A stretch of 64,000 nucleotides of DNA from Novosphingobium fluoreni (lineage in GTDB: Bacteria; Pseudomonadota; Alphaproteobacteria; Sphingomonadales; Sphingomonadaceae). The translations under genes were made by a program, and so were the position numbers. The stretch is taken from assembly GCF_014196615.1 (NCBI RefSeq), contig NZ_JACIDY010000001.1, positions 558,001 to 622,000 of the forward strand, in the 5' to 3' direction. Positions 34,047 to 43,116 of this stretch are shown here, piece after piece. How positions within the stretch are numbered: the first letter of the stretch is position 1; each line of letters begins with the position of its first letter. Under the pieces are notes generated by a model. It was not told the DNA's origin. It was given only the letters and a program-made list of their open reading frames with translations, and ran no database searches.

Positions 34047-35030
34047 ATGCAGAACAAGTCGACTCCTGCCAGTCAAGTCCTCGATCGTGTTCTTGTTCTG
34101 GAAATGGTTCGCGTGACAGAGGCGGCCGCCATCGCCGCTTCCGAACTGATCGGTCGTGGTGACGAGAAGGCCGCCGATCATGCCGCGGTCGAAGCGATGC
34201 GCAAGGCGTTCGACGAACTTTACATGGACGGCACCGTGGTGATCGGTGAAGGCGAGCGTGACGAAGCGCCGATGCTGTTCATCGGCGAAAAGGTGGGCGG
34301 CGCGCCCGGCACCGGCCCCAAGATCGATATCGCGCTCGATCCGCTGGAAGGCACCACGATCTGCGCCAAGGCCGGCCCGAACTCGCTGGCCGTCCTCGCC
34401 GCCGGTGAGGAAGGCTGCCTGCTGAACGCGCCCGACGTCTATATGGACAAGCTGGCGGTCGGCCCGGGCTACCCCGAAGGCATCATCTCGCTGGACAAGA
34501 GCGTGACGCAGAACGTCGAGGCGGTGGCTGCCGCCAAGGGCGTCCAGCCCAAGGACATCATCGTCTGCGTGCTCGATCGTCCGCGTCACGAAGCGCTGAT
34601 CGCTGAACTGCGCGGCATCGGCTGCGGCATCGTGCTGATCGGCGATGGCGACGTGGCCGGCGTGATCGCGGTGACGGATGAGAACACCACGATCGACATG
34701 TACATGGGTTCGGGCGGTGCGCCTGAAGGCGTGCTGGCGGCTGCGGCGCTGCGCTGTGTCGGTGGCCAGTTCAACGGCCGCCTGCTGTTCCGCAACGATG
34801 ACGAGCGTGGCCGCGCCCGCAAGTGGGGCATCGAGGATCTGGACCGGATCTACACCCGCGACGATCTGGTGAAGGGTGACTGCATCTTCGCTGCCACCGG
34901 CGTCACCAGCGGCTCGCTGCTCGACGGCGTGAAGCGGCTGAAGAGCGGCAAGATGACCACCGAGAGCGTCGTCATGCGCGCCAGCTCGGGCACGGTACGC
35001 TGGATCAAGGGCGAACACCGCATCAAGTAA
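34047..35030 (+). CDS. glpX: Class II fructose-1,6-bisphosphatase
   Basis: Gluconeogenic enzyme that removes the 1-phosphate from fructose 1,6-bisphosphate. The 327-residue protein has the GlpX motifs GEGERDEAPM (67-76), DIALDPLEGTT (94-104) and the late RASSGTVRWIKGEH. The ATG at 34047 is preferred over GTG six bases earlier because CGGAG is well spaced before it. It stands alone, with hom nearby. Confidence 0.96.
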   Translation: MQNKSTPASQVLDRVLVLEMVRVTEAAAIAASELIGRGDEKAADHAAVEAMRKAFDELYMDGTVVIGEGERDEAPMLFIGEKVGGAPGTGPKIDIALDPLEGTTICAKAGPNSLAVLAAGEEGCLLNAPDVYMDKLAVGPGYPEGIISLDKSVTQNVEAVAAAKGVQPKDIIVCVLDRPRHEALIAELRGIGCGIVLIGDGDVAGVIAVTDENTTIDMYMGSGGAPEGVLAAAALRCVGGQFNGRLLFRNDDERGRARKWGIEDLDRIYTRDDLVKGDCIFAATGVTSGSLLDGVKRLKSGKMTTESVVMRASSGTVRWIKGEHRIK

Positions 35031-35376
35031 GCCATGCGGGGCGGGGGGCTTTGAGCCTCCCACCCCTGGCTTCCCATCCCCGTCCGTGTGGAGCGAAGTC
35101 GAGACACGCTGGCGCCGGGATCATGCGCGAGCGTGATTCGGCGAAAGACAATCACACCCTCTTTCGTCATTCCCGCCTTCACGGTGATGACGAGGTCGTC
35201 AGCTTTGATGGCGCGCCATCGATCCCCGGTTGCCGCGCTTAACGTGGCACTCTCGGGCCAGGCGATCCGCTCCGATCACCCGCGATCATCCCGCCGACCG
35301 ATCCCACCTTATCTTGCAATCCCGTGACTCTCGGCTAGAGGCAGGCCGCGTCCTGGGTGGGTAAGGGAAGTCCTCG
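35031..35376. other. Intergenic stretch before prs
   Basis: 346 bases with no gene. It contains a REP-like half-site (35082-35108) and a moderate promoter candidate, TTGCAA at 35314 and TAGAGG at 35336 with a 16-base spacer, which may serve prs. Confidence 0.45.
35082..35108. repeat. REP-like half-site
   Basis: GTCCGTGTGGAGCGAAGTCG followed by AGACACG, a lone left arm. This is the copy that shares 19 exact bases with the site inside ileS. Confidence 0.75.
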
Positions 35377-36312
35377 ATGAAGATCATGTCCGGCAACAGC
35401 AACTTACCCCTCGCGCGTGCGGTGGCAGGTTATCTCGAACTGCCGTTGACCGATGCGAGCGTCCGCCGCTTCGCCGACGAGGAAGTCTTCGTCGAAATTC
35501 ACGAGAACGTGCGCGGCGAAGACGTGTTCGTCGTTCAGCCCACCAGCTTCCCGTGCAACGACAACCTTATGGAACTGCTGATCTGCATCGATGCGCTGCG
35601 CCGCGCTTCGGCCAAGCGGATCACGGCGGTGGTGCCGTACTTCGGCTACGCCCGGCAGGATCGCAAGCCTGGTCCGCGCACGCCGATCTCGGCCAAGCTG
35701 GTCGCCAACCTGATCACCCAGGCCGGTGCCGACCGCGTGCTTTCGGTCGATCTGCACGCCGGCCAGATCCAGGGTTTCTTTGATATCCCGACTGACAACC
35801 TGTTTGCCGCCCCGGTGATGGCGGCGGATATCCAAGCCCGCTATGGCGACCAGGAACTGATGGTCGTCTCCCCCGACGTGGGCGGCGTGGTGCGCGCGCG
35901 CGCGCTGGCCAAGCGGCTGGACAACGCCCCGCTCGCCATCGTCGACAAGCGGCGTGACAAGCCCGGCCAGTCCGAGGTGATGAACATCATCGGCGACGTG
36001 AAGGATCGCACCTGCATCCTGATCGACGACATCATCGATTCGGGCGGCACCTTGTGCAACGCCGCGCAGGCCCTGCTGGACGAGGGCGCGAAGAGCGTGA
36101 CCGCTTATATCACACACGGCGTGCTGTCCGGCGGGGCGGTGGCGCGAGTCAACAACTCGGCGCTGACCGAACTGGTGATCACCGATTCGATCCTGCCGAC
36201 AGACGCCACCAAGGAATCGAACCGCATCCGCGCGCTGACCATCGCCCCCTTGCTGGGCGAAGCGATCCGCCGCATCGCCGACGAAAGCTCGGTCTCCAGC
36301 CTGTTCGACTGA
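35377..36312 (+). CDS. prs: Ribose-phosphate pyrophosphokinase
   Basis: Makes PRPP from ribose 5-phosphate and ATP for nucleotides, histidine and NAD. The 311-residue protein shows [20 protein letters not shown] and the PRPP-binding loop [18 protein letters not shown] near 211-228, plus the flexible-loop [19 protein letters not shown]. Start ATG at 35377, with a weak GGGAAG upstream. No partner genes adjoin it. Confidence 0.97.
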   Translation: MKIMSGNSNLPLARAVAGYLELPLTDASVRRFADEEVFVEIHENVRGEDVFVVQPTSFPCNDNLMELLICIDALRRASAKRITAVVPYFGYARQDRKPGPRTPISAKLVANLITQAGADRVLSVDLHAGQIQGFFDIPTDNLFAAPVMAADIQARYGDQELMVVSPDVGGVVRARALAKRLDNAPLAIVDKRRDKPGQSEVMNIIGDVKDRTCILIDDIIDSGGTLCNAAQALLDEGAKSVTAYITHGVLSGGAVARVNNSALTELVITDSILPTDATKESNRIRALTIAPLLGEAIRRIADESSVSSLFD

Positions 36313-36372
36313 GCCCGCGATCGGGCTGCCCGCGATCCGGCTGCCGGGGCAAGCTTGTTCCTGCGCGCCGGT

Positions 36373-37311
36373 TTATTGCCAGGGCCGGCGTTCGCCCGGT
36401 GCAAGGCGGCCCATCATCTCCAGCCGCCGGGCCTGGCGGGCCTCCAGCGTCATGGTCAGCAAGGGCTGGGGCAGCGCGGTGAACTGGCGTGGCGACATGC
36501 CGAACAATTCCACGAACTCGCGGATCAGGTGGCTCTCGTCATAATAGCGCAGCGCCAGCGCCTCCGCCTCGCCGTCATCCGCCACGCCGCGCAAGTAGCT
36601 CGCCATGTCGAGCGCGCGGGCGCGGCGCAGGACCTGCTTGGGCGGCAGGCCGAAATCGCGCACCACCAGTCGCTCCAGCCGCCGGCGATCCACGCCGATC
36701 TCACGCGCGGCCTGGGCGATCGACATCGCCGGATCGATGAAGGCGATTTCCTCGAAACGCGCGGTGATCGGCTCCGGCTGGATATCGCGCAAGGCGGCGA
36801 CTCGTTCGCGAAACAATCCCTCGATTGCCTGAAGCTGCGCCTCCGGGTGATCGGACGTCTTGAACAGCCCCAGCAGCTGCTCTTCCGGCCAATACAATGC
36901 CGGCGTCACCCGATCGACCAATCGCGGCATGATCGGGCCGAGAAGAGGGGTGCAGGCGCTGGGCCGATACGCCACGCCAACGCTCACGAAATCCCCGCTT
37001 AGGCGAACGGGCAGGATTTTCGTCTGCGGCCCCATGAACACGGCGCTGCGTTCCTGATGCGTCACGCCGTGGACCGTGTCGACTTCGGCGTGGCCGCCCA
37101 GCTGGATACGGATCCCGGCGGCATCGGCAAACAAACCGCAAGCAAGAGTTTGCCCGGCCGCAAGTCGCATCCGCGTCACGGACAGTCTGGCAAGCCAGGG
37201 GGCAAGGTCTGGAGCGGGCGCACGGTTATAGGACAAGGGTTGCCCCTCGCGGGTTGTGCCGAAAACAGGCACGACACGTGGATCGACCGCTGGCCGCGAA
37301 ATACGGATCAT
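36373..37311 (-). CDS. AraC-family transcriptional regulator
   Basis: A 312-residue DNA-binding protein. The C-terminal half carries the two-helix-turn-helix AraC domain (about 190-285). The first HTH lies around SIAQAAREIGVDRRRLERLV and the second around YYDESHLIREFVELFGMSPR. The N-terminal part is an unassigned sensing region. The start ATG at 37311 faces an AT-rich divergent gap shared with hisN. Target genes cannot be told; hisN is the nearest neighbour but is normally constitutive. Confidence 0.86.
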   Translation of the reverse strand: MIRISRPAVDPRVVPVFGTTREGQPLSYNRAPAPDLAPWLARLSVTRMRLAAGQTLACGLFADAAGIRIQLGGHAEVDTVHGVTHQERSAVFMGPQTKILPVRLSGDFVSVGVAYRPSACTPLLGPIMPRLVDRVTPALYWPEEQLLGLFKTSDHPEAQLQAIEGLFRERVAALRDIQPEPITARFEEIAFIDPAMSIAQAAREIGVDRRRLERLVVRDFGLPPKQVLRRARALDMASYLRGVADDGEAEALALRYYDESHLIREFVELFGMSPRQFTALPQPLLTMTLEARQARRLEMMGRLAPGERRPWQ

Positions 37312-37465
37312 GCCTCCCTCATGATTGAGTGTTGCCCCTCATTATGGTTAGGAGAAACCAACTGGTTATTACAATTGTTTCACTAACGTAACTAAAGAAA
37401 CGGCACGTTTTTGTCTTTCCTGCCTGCCGCTTGCTCTGGGGCGGGAGGGCTGGCAAGCACCGCGC

Positions 37466-38248
37466 ATGAAACTAGACACCGAACTGGCGCTGGCCATGCG
37501 CCTTGCCGATGCCGCAGGCGCGGCGATCCGCCCGCACTTCCGCTCTGGCCTGGGGGCGGAGCGCAAGACCGACGCTTCGCCCGTCACCATCGCCGATCGC
37601 GCCGCCGAAGAGGCGATGCGCCGCATCCTCAAGGCCGAGGTACCGCGCGATGGCATCATCGGCGAGGAGTTTGGCGAGGATGCCGCCAGCAACAATCGCA
37701 CCTGGGTGCTGGACCCGATCGACGGCACCGTTTCGTTCCTGGGCGGTCGCCCGATCTTCGGCACGCTGATCGCGCTGCTGGTGGACGGCTGGCCGGTGCT
37801 GGGCGTGATCGACCAACCGATCCTGGGCGAGCGCTGGGTGGGCGCCAGCGGCCGGGCGACCACGTTCAACGGCAAGGAGGTGCGCACCCGCGCCTGCCCA
37901 CAACTCGACCAGGCGATGCTGGCCACCACCGGCCCGCAGTATTTCGACGATCATCAGGGCGAGCACTTCATGGCGCTGGCCGCCAAGACCGACCACAAAC
38001 GCATGATGATGGGCGGGGACTGCTACAACTACGGCCTGCTGGCCAGCGGGCATCTCGATCTAATCTGCGAGGCCGGGCTGAAACTGCACGATTGGGCGGC
38101 GCTGGTTCCGATCGTCGAAGGCGCGGGCGGCACGATGTGTGACTGGAATGGGGAGCCGCTGCACCAGGGTTCAGGCGATCACGTGTTGGCGATCGGCGAT
38201 CCGGCGCGGCTGGAGGATGTGATCGAGGCCATGGCCTGCCATCACTAG
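37466..38248 (+). CDS. hisN: Histidinol-phosphatase, HisN (inositol monophosphatase fold)
   Basis: Dephosphorylates histidinol phosphate in histidine synthesis. The 260-residue protein has metal ligands in GIIGEEFGED (Glu67, Glu68) and VLDPIDGTVSFLGG (81-94), and the third site in KLHDWAALVPIVEGAGG (Asp209). The DPIDGTVSF / GRPIFGTLIAL sequence is typical of HisN in alphaproteobacteria rather than of inositol monophosphatase. It is followed by trmB on the same strand with 92 bases between. Confidence 0.88.
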   Translation: MKLDTELALAMRLADAAGAAIRPHFRSGLGAERKTDASPVTIADRAAEEAMRRILKAEVPRDGIIGEEFGEDAASNNRTWVLDPIDGTVSFLGGRPIFGTLIALLVDGWPVLGVIDQPILGERWVGASGRATTFNGKEVRTRACPQLDQAMLATTGPQYFDDHQGEHFMALAAKTDHKRMMMGGDCYNYGLLASGHLDLICEAGLKLHDWAALVPIVEGAGGTMCDWNGEPLHQGSGDHVLAIGDPARLEDVIEAMACHH

Positions 38249-38340
38249 GGCGCATCGCATTCAGGCGATGGCGCGCCGACTTGCCCCAAGGCCGGCCGGG
38301 CCATTGACCCATAGCGGCGGCCCTGCCATCGGCCCGGGTC

Positions 38341-39054
38341 ATGACCGCGAACAAACCCGGCGATCCCACCACGCTCAACCGCCTCTATGGCCGCGCCAAG
38401 GGCAAGACCCTGCGCGCAGGCCAGCAGGGTCTCGTCGACACGCTGCTGCCGCGCATCGCGGTGCCGGACGAAGGCCCGGTCACGGCTGAGCGGCTGTTCG
38501 GATCACCGCGTCCGCTGCATTTCGAGATCGGCTTCGGCGGTGGGGAGCACATGGCCGGCCGGGCGGACATGCTGCCCGATCACGGCTTCATCGGCTGCGA
38601 GCCCTTCATCAACGGCGTCGCCCAGGCGCTGACCCATGTGGATGGCGATAATGGCGCGGGCACTCCGCTGGGCAATGTGCGCATCCATCACGGCGATGCG
38701 CTGGAAGTGCTGGCGCGCGTGCCCGATGGGGCGCTCTCTTTCCTCTACCTGCTGCATCCCGATCCCTGGCCCAAGGCGCGCCATGCCAAGCGGCGGATGA
38801 TGAACGACGGGCCGGTGCGCATGTTTGCTGCCAAACTCAAGCCCGGCGGCGAGTTCCGCTTCGGCACCGACCATCCGATCTACTTGCGCCACGCCCTGAT
38901 GGTGATGCAGCGGCACACCGATACCTTCCAATGGCTATGCGAAAAGCCCGCCGATTTCCTCAACCGCCCCGGTGGCTGGCCCGAAACCCGCTATGAGGCG
39001 AAGGCGCGCAAGCTGGGGCATGAGGTCTGGTACTTTCGATACCGCCGTTCGTGA
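38341..39054 (+). CDS. trmB: tRNA (guanine-N7-)-methyltransferase
   Basis: Methylates G46 in the tRNA variable loop, using SAM. The 237-residue protein has SAM-binding HFEIGFGGGEHMAGRADMLP and the TrmB catalytic-region FLYLLHPDPWPKARHAKRRM, followed by FRFGTDHPIYLRHAL. Family length is about 220-240. It ends 36 bases before the convergent GNAT gene. Confidence 0.95.
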   Translation: MTANKPGDPTTLNRLYGRAKGKTLRAGQQGLVDTLLPRIAVPDEGPVTAERLFGSPRPLHFEIGFGGGEHMAGRADMLPDHGFIGCEPFINGVAQALTHVDGDNGAGTPLGNVRIHHGDALEVLARVPDGALSFLYLLHPDPWPKARHAKRRMMNDGPVRMFAAKLKPGGEFRFGTDHPIYLRHALMVMQRHTDTFQWLCEKPADFLNRPGGWPETRYEAKARKLGHEVWYFRYRRS

Positions 39055-39090
39055 CGAATGCAGGAGCGAGTGGCACGTAGGCCTGCGGTT

Positions 39091-39624
39091 TCAGGCTGCC
39101 GCCCACTCCTTTTTCAAAAGTGCGAACTGCATCGTATCGACATAGATCGGCTTTCCGGCTGCATCGTTTTCGAACGAGATGAATTCCTTGAACAGGCCTT
39201 CCTGCCGCATGCCCAACCGGGCGCACAATCGTTGTGAGGGCAGGTTGTCCGTCTCGACATAGGCATATACGCGCCGCACGTCGCGCTGCTGGAAAAGGTG
39301 ATCAACGATCGCCTTCGCCGCTTCATGGGCCAAGCCCTGGCCCGCAAAATCGGGGTGGATCATCCAGGCGATCGAGAACGTGTCCGGCGGTTCGAGATGG
39401 CCGAAAACCTCGCCGATCACCCGGCCGCTGGGGTGATGCTCCAGGGCGTAGGTATCGGGTTCGCTGCTGCGCTTGATCGCGGCGGCGCGGGCGGCGGGCA
39501 GGTCATCCAGCTTCATCGACAGGAAGCAGCTGGCACCGGGCTGGTGCAGATAGCCGAGGAGATCCTGCGCATCATCCTCGCGAAAGGCGCGCAACGTCAG
39601 TCGGTCGGTATGGATGGCATCCAC
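39091..39624 (-). CDS. GNAT-family N-acetyltransferase, RimJ/RimL type
   Basis: Acetyltransferase of 177 residues, similar to the RimJ/RimL group. The acetyl-CoA-binding region is visible in IAWMIHPDFAGQGLAHEAAK, with the later LPSQRLCARLGMRQEGLFKE. The frame runs upstream to 39762, but the extension has no family character. The GTG at 39624 (reading V-DAIHTDRLTLRAF) has GAGGA eight bases before it, so that start is chosen. Substrate unknown. Confidence 0.8.
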   Translation of the reverse strand: MDAIHTDRLTLRAFREDDAQDLLGYLHQPGASCFLSMKLDDLPAARAAAIKRSSEPDTYALEHHPSGRVIGEVFGHLEPPDTFSIAWMIHPDFAGQGLAHEAAKAIVDHLFQQRDVRRVYAYVETDNLPSQRLCARLGMRQEGLFKEFISFENDAAGKPIYVDTMQFALLKKEWAAA

Positions 39625-39720
39625 GGTCAATTCCTCTTCGGCGGCCACTGCGACGCAAGCCGCCACGCCCGATAGCCGGCCTTGCCGCGCCACAACAATA
39701 AGACACTGGCATTTGCCGAA

Positions 39721-39749
39721 ATTATGTCTACCACTCCAATCGACATAAT
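39721..39749. promoter_or_regulatory. Perfect inverted repeat, candidate operator for the TauE gene
   Basis: ATTATGTC, 13 bases, GACATAAT: eight-base arms with two-helical-turn spacing, 11 bases before the ATG of the TauE-family gene. The right arm also reads as a -10-like CATAAT. The shape suits a dimeric regulator. Confidence 0.5.
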
Positions 39750-39760
39750 GTGGGGCAGGC

Positions 39761-40537
39761 ATGGATTTCGGCGCAATCTTTGGTCAGTTTGATTTCGCTG
39801 CGTTGCTGCCGTTCATCGCCGTCGGGTTCGCCGCGCAGCTGGTGGACGGTGCTTTGGGCATGGCGTTCGGCGTGATCACCAACACCATGCTGGTCGGCGT
39901 GCTGGGGGTGCCGCCGGCCCTGGCCTCGCAGCGGGTCCACCTGGTGGAATGCTTCACCACTGCCACCAGTGGCATCAGCCATCTGCTGCACGGTAATATC
40001 GACAAGAAGCTGTTCTTCAGCCTGCTGATCCCCGGCATGATCGGCGGCATACTGGGCGCATACCTGCTGTCCTCGCTGGATGCTGGCGTGGTGAAGCCAT
40101 TCGTGCTGCTATACCTAAGCGCGATCGGCATCTGGCTGCTGGTACGCGGCCTGCTCTATCCGCCCAAGCTGCGCGAAGCCAAGCTGATCGCGCCGCTCGG
40201 CCTCGTCGGTGGTTTCCTGGATGCGGCGGGCGGCGGGGGCTGGGGCCCGGTCGTCACCTCCAACCTGCTGATCCAGGGCGCGGACCCGCGCAAGGTGGTG
40301 GGCACGGTCAACTTGGTCGAGTTCTTCCTGACCGTGACCGTCTCGATCGCGTTCATCCTGCACATCGGCGTGGCGGATCTGGCCGGCGCAACCCTGGGTC
40401 TGCTGATCGGCGGAGTCATGGCGGCACCCATCGGGGCGTGGGCGGCCAAGCGTATTCCGGTAAAGCCGATGCTGATCCTGGTCGGCGTGGTGCTCACCGC
40501 AACCAGCGCGTTCGGGATTTATAAAGCCTGGTTCTGA
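39761..40537 (+). CDS. TauE/SafE-family membrane transporter
   Basis: Predicted exporter of sulfite or organosulfonate-related anions in the inner membrane, 258 residues with about eight hydrophobic segments. Typical family strings are GFAAQLVDGALGMAFGVITN near the N-terminus and GLVGGFLDAAGGGGWGPVVT in the second half. The two glycine-rich half-domains are the internal repeat of the family. The operator-like palindrome lies immediately upstream. No sulfur genes adjoin it, so substrate is not determined. Confidence 0.9.
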   Translation: MDFGAIFGQFDFAALLPFIAVGFAAQLVDGALGMAFGVITNTMLVGVLGVPPALASQRVHLVECFTTATSGISHLLHGNIDKKLFFSLLIPGMIGGILGAYLLSSLDAGVVKPFVLLYLSAIGIWLLVRGLLYPPKLREAKLIAPLGLVGGFLDAAGGGGWGPVVTSNLLIQGADPRKVVGTVNLVEFFLTVTVSIAFILHIGVADLAGATLGLLIGGVMAAPIGAWAAKRIPVKPMLILVGVVLTATSAFGIYKAWF

Positions 40538-40592
40538 GTGCGGGGGCTGCCGCCGAAATCAAGCGCGCCCCGTTTCCTGTCATCCCGCCGTC

Positions 40593-40665
40593 CCGTTTGT
40601 GTTCAGCGAAGTCGAGATACGCTGGCTTGGCGCTGCCGCGTCTCGAATTCGCTCGACACGAACGG
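40593..40665. repeat. REP-like paired palindrome, copy 3
   Basis: CCGTTTGTGTTCAGCGAAGT and CGAATTCGCTCGACACGAAC are the arms, about 73 bases in all, between the convergent TauE and maeB genes. Confidence 0.88.
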
Positions 40666-40690
40666 TGAAGGGGGTGGGCTCAGCTAAACC

Positions 40691-42952
40691 TCACCCCACC
40701 ACGCCTGACGCTGCCAGTACTGCGCTGGTCAGTACGTCGGGCGCGATCGCGGTCATCGGTACGACTTGCACGGGCTTTTCCATGCCGATCAGCATCGGGC
40801 CGATCGTGGTCGCCCCGCCGACTTCGCGCAGCAGCTTGGCCGAGATATTGGCCGATTGCAGCCCCGGCATGATCAGCACGTTCGCCGGCGCCGACAGGCG
40901 CGAGAACGGATAGAGCTTCATGATCTTGGGGTTGAGCGCGGCGTCCGGGGCCAGATCGCCTTCGTACTCGAAGTCCTGCGGCTCCTTGTCGAGGATGTGG
41001 ACCGCCTCTCGCACCGTTTCCAGCCAGCGACCGGCGGGGTTGCCGAAAGTGGAGTACGAAAGGAACGCCACGCGCGGCTCATGGCCCAGGCGGCGGGCGA
41101 CGGCGGCGGTCTCACGCGCGATCACCACCAGGTCGTCAGGGCCCGGACGCTCGTTGATCGTGGTGTCCGACATGAACACGGTGTGGTTCTTGGACACCAG
41201 CATGTGGATGCCGAAAGGCAGCGCGCCGGGCTTGGGGTCCAGCACCTGGCGCACTTCCTTGATAGACTGCGCGAAAGTGCGGGTCATGCCGGTGATCATG
41301 GCATCGCCCACGCCCAGCTTGAGCAGGCCGGAGGCGAAGACGTTGCGATCCTGGTTGACCATGCGGCGCACGTCCCGCTCCAGGAAGCCGCGACGCTGCA
41401 GGCGCTCATACAGCATCTGCACCATCGGCTCGACGTGTTCGGAGACGGCGGAATTTTCGATCGTGTAGCTTTCCGGGTCGCCGACGCCCAGTTCCTTCAT
41501 CTTGTCGAGCACGGCCTGGGTGCGGCCGACCAGCACCGGCTCGCCATAGCCGAATTCACGGTATTGCACGGCGGCGCGCAGCACCACTTCGTCCTCGCCC
41601 TCGGCGAAGATCACGCGCTTGGGATCTTCCTTCACTTTGGCATAGACGTTGGTCAGCACCGAGGTGGTGGGGTTGAGGCGCGCCTTCAGGGCGTGACGGT
41701 AGGCGTCGAAATCCTCGATGTGCTTTTGCGCCACGCCGCTGTCCATCGCGGCCTTGGCGACGGCGGAGGACACGCGCTCCATCAGGCGCGGATCGAACGG
41801 CGCGGGGATGATATACTCGGGCCCGAACTGGTGGTTCTTGCCATAGGCGGCGGCCACTTCCTCCGGCACCTGCTCGCGCGCCAGCTCGGCGATGGCGCGG
41901 GCGGCGGCGATCTTCATCTCTTCGTTGATCGCGGTGGCGCGCACGTCCAGCGCGCCGCGGAAGATGAAGGGGAAACCAAGCACGTTGTTGACCTGGTTCG
42001 GAAAGTCCGAGCGGCCCGTGGCGATGATGGCGTCGGGACGCACGGCCTTGGCCTCGTCCGGCATAATTTCCGGCGTGGGATTGGCCATCGCGAAGATGAT
42101 CGGGCTTTTGGCCATCTTCGCCACCCACTCGGGCTTCAGTGCTCCGGCGGCGGACAGGCCCAGGAAGATGTCCGCGCCCACCAGCGCTTCTTCCAGAGTG
42201 CGGGCCTCGGTGGGGATGGCGTGCGCGCTCTTCCACTGGTCCACATCGGCGCGGCCGGGATAGATCGGGCCGGAACGGTCGCACACGGTCACATTCTCAT
42301 GCGGCACGCCCATGCCCTTGATCAGCGCGGTGCAGGCCAGCGCGGATGCGCCGGCGCCGTTCACCACCATCCGCACGTCCTTCAGCTTGCGCCCGGTGAT
42401 GAGGCAGGCGTTGATCACGCCCGCCGCCGCGATGATCGCGGTGCCGTGCTGGTCGTCATGCATGACGGGGATGTTCATCCGATCGCGCAGTGCCTGCTCG
42501 ATGATGAAGCATTCCGGGGCCTTGATATCCTCAAGGTTGATGCCGCCGAAGCTGGGCTCCAGCAGGGCGACGGCGTTGATGAACGCCTCGGGGTCTTCGG
42601 TGTCGACTTCGAGATCGATGGAATCGACATCGGCGAAGCGCTTGAACAGTACCGCCTTGCCTTCCATCACCGGCTTGGAGGCCAGCGCGCCCAGGTTGCC
42701 CATGCCCAGGATGGCCGTGCCGTTGGAGATCACGGCGACCAGGTTGCCCTTTGCAGTATACTCGTAAGCGTCGCCGGGATTGTCGGCGATGGCCTGTACC
42801 GGCACGGCGACGCCCGGCGAGTAGGCCAGCGAGAGGTCGCGCTGCGTCGTCATCGGCTTGCTGGCGATGATCTCGATCTTACCGGGGCGGATCGTCTGGT
42901 GATAGAACAGCGCTTCGCGGTCGGTGAACTGAACCCTGGTTTCGTCTGTCAC
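40691..42952 (-). CDS. maeB: NADP-dependent malic enzyme with phosphotransacetylase-like domain
   Basis: Decarboxylates malate to pyruvate with NADP reduction. The 753-residue protein has the malic-enzyme half (about 1-430), with LAYSPGVAVPVQAIADNP, NLEDIKAPECFIIEQALRDR and PVMHDDQHGTAIIAAAGVIN. The second half (about 430-750) resembles phosphate acetyltransferase (VIFAEGEDEVVLRAAVQY). This fusion is usual for the large MaeB type, where the second part is regulatory and binds acetyl-CoA. Divergent from mutS with 164 bases between. Confidence 0.96.
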   Translation of the reverse strand: MTDETRVQFTDREALFYHQTIRPGKIEIIASKPMTTQRDLSLAYSPGVAVPVQAIADNPGDAYEYTAKGNLVAVISNGTAILGMGNLGALASKPVMEGKAVLFKRFADVDSIDLEVDTEDPEAFINAVALLEPSFGGINLEDIKAPECFIIEQALRDRMNIPVMHDDQHGTAIIAAAGVINACLITGRKLKDVRMVVNGAGASALACTALIKGMGVPHENVTVCDRSGPIYPGRADVDQWKSAHAIPTEARTLEEALVGADIFLGLSAAGALKPEWVAKMAKSPIIFAMANPTPEIMPDEAKAVRPDAIIATGRSDFPNQVNNVLGFPFIFRGALDVRATAINEEMKIAAARAIAELAREQVPEEVAAAYGKNHQFGPEYIIPAPFDPRLMERVSSAVAKAAMDSGVAQKHIEDFDAYRHALKARLNPTTSVLTNVYAKVKEDPKRVIFAEGEDEVVLRAAVQYREFGYGEPVLVGRTQAVLDKMKELGVGDPESYTIENSAVSEHVEPMVQMLYERLQRRGFLERDVRRMVNQDRNVFASGLLKLGVGDAMITGMTRTFAQSIKEVRQVLDPKPGALPFGIHMLVSKNHTVFMSDTTINERPGPDDLVVIARETAAVARRLGHEPRVAFLSYSTFGNPAGRWLETVREAVHILDKEPQDFEYEGDLAPDAALNPKIMKLYPFSRLSAPANVLIMPGLQSANISAKLLREVGGATTIGPMLIGMEKPVQVVPMTAIAPDVLTSAVLAASGVVG

Positions 42953-43116
42953 GCCAAGTCTCCCGCTGTGGCGAAGCGCAGCCGCGATCCGGTGGCTGCA
43001 TCTATCGGCCTGTATCTTTCGAGCTGCGCCCTAACCAAAGTTAGGCGTTCTTGGTAGGGGAAAGCTGCCCTGCGCCCGTTCCGAATCATGCAACTCGGCG
43101 CTAACCCGGCGCAACC

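Noticed and set aside
40766..43057. 763-codon plus-strand frame
   Set aside because: Antisense to maeB, whose motifs cover both halves of the protein; His/Gly/Ala/Arg-rich with no domain.
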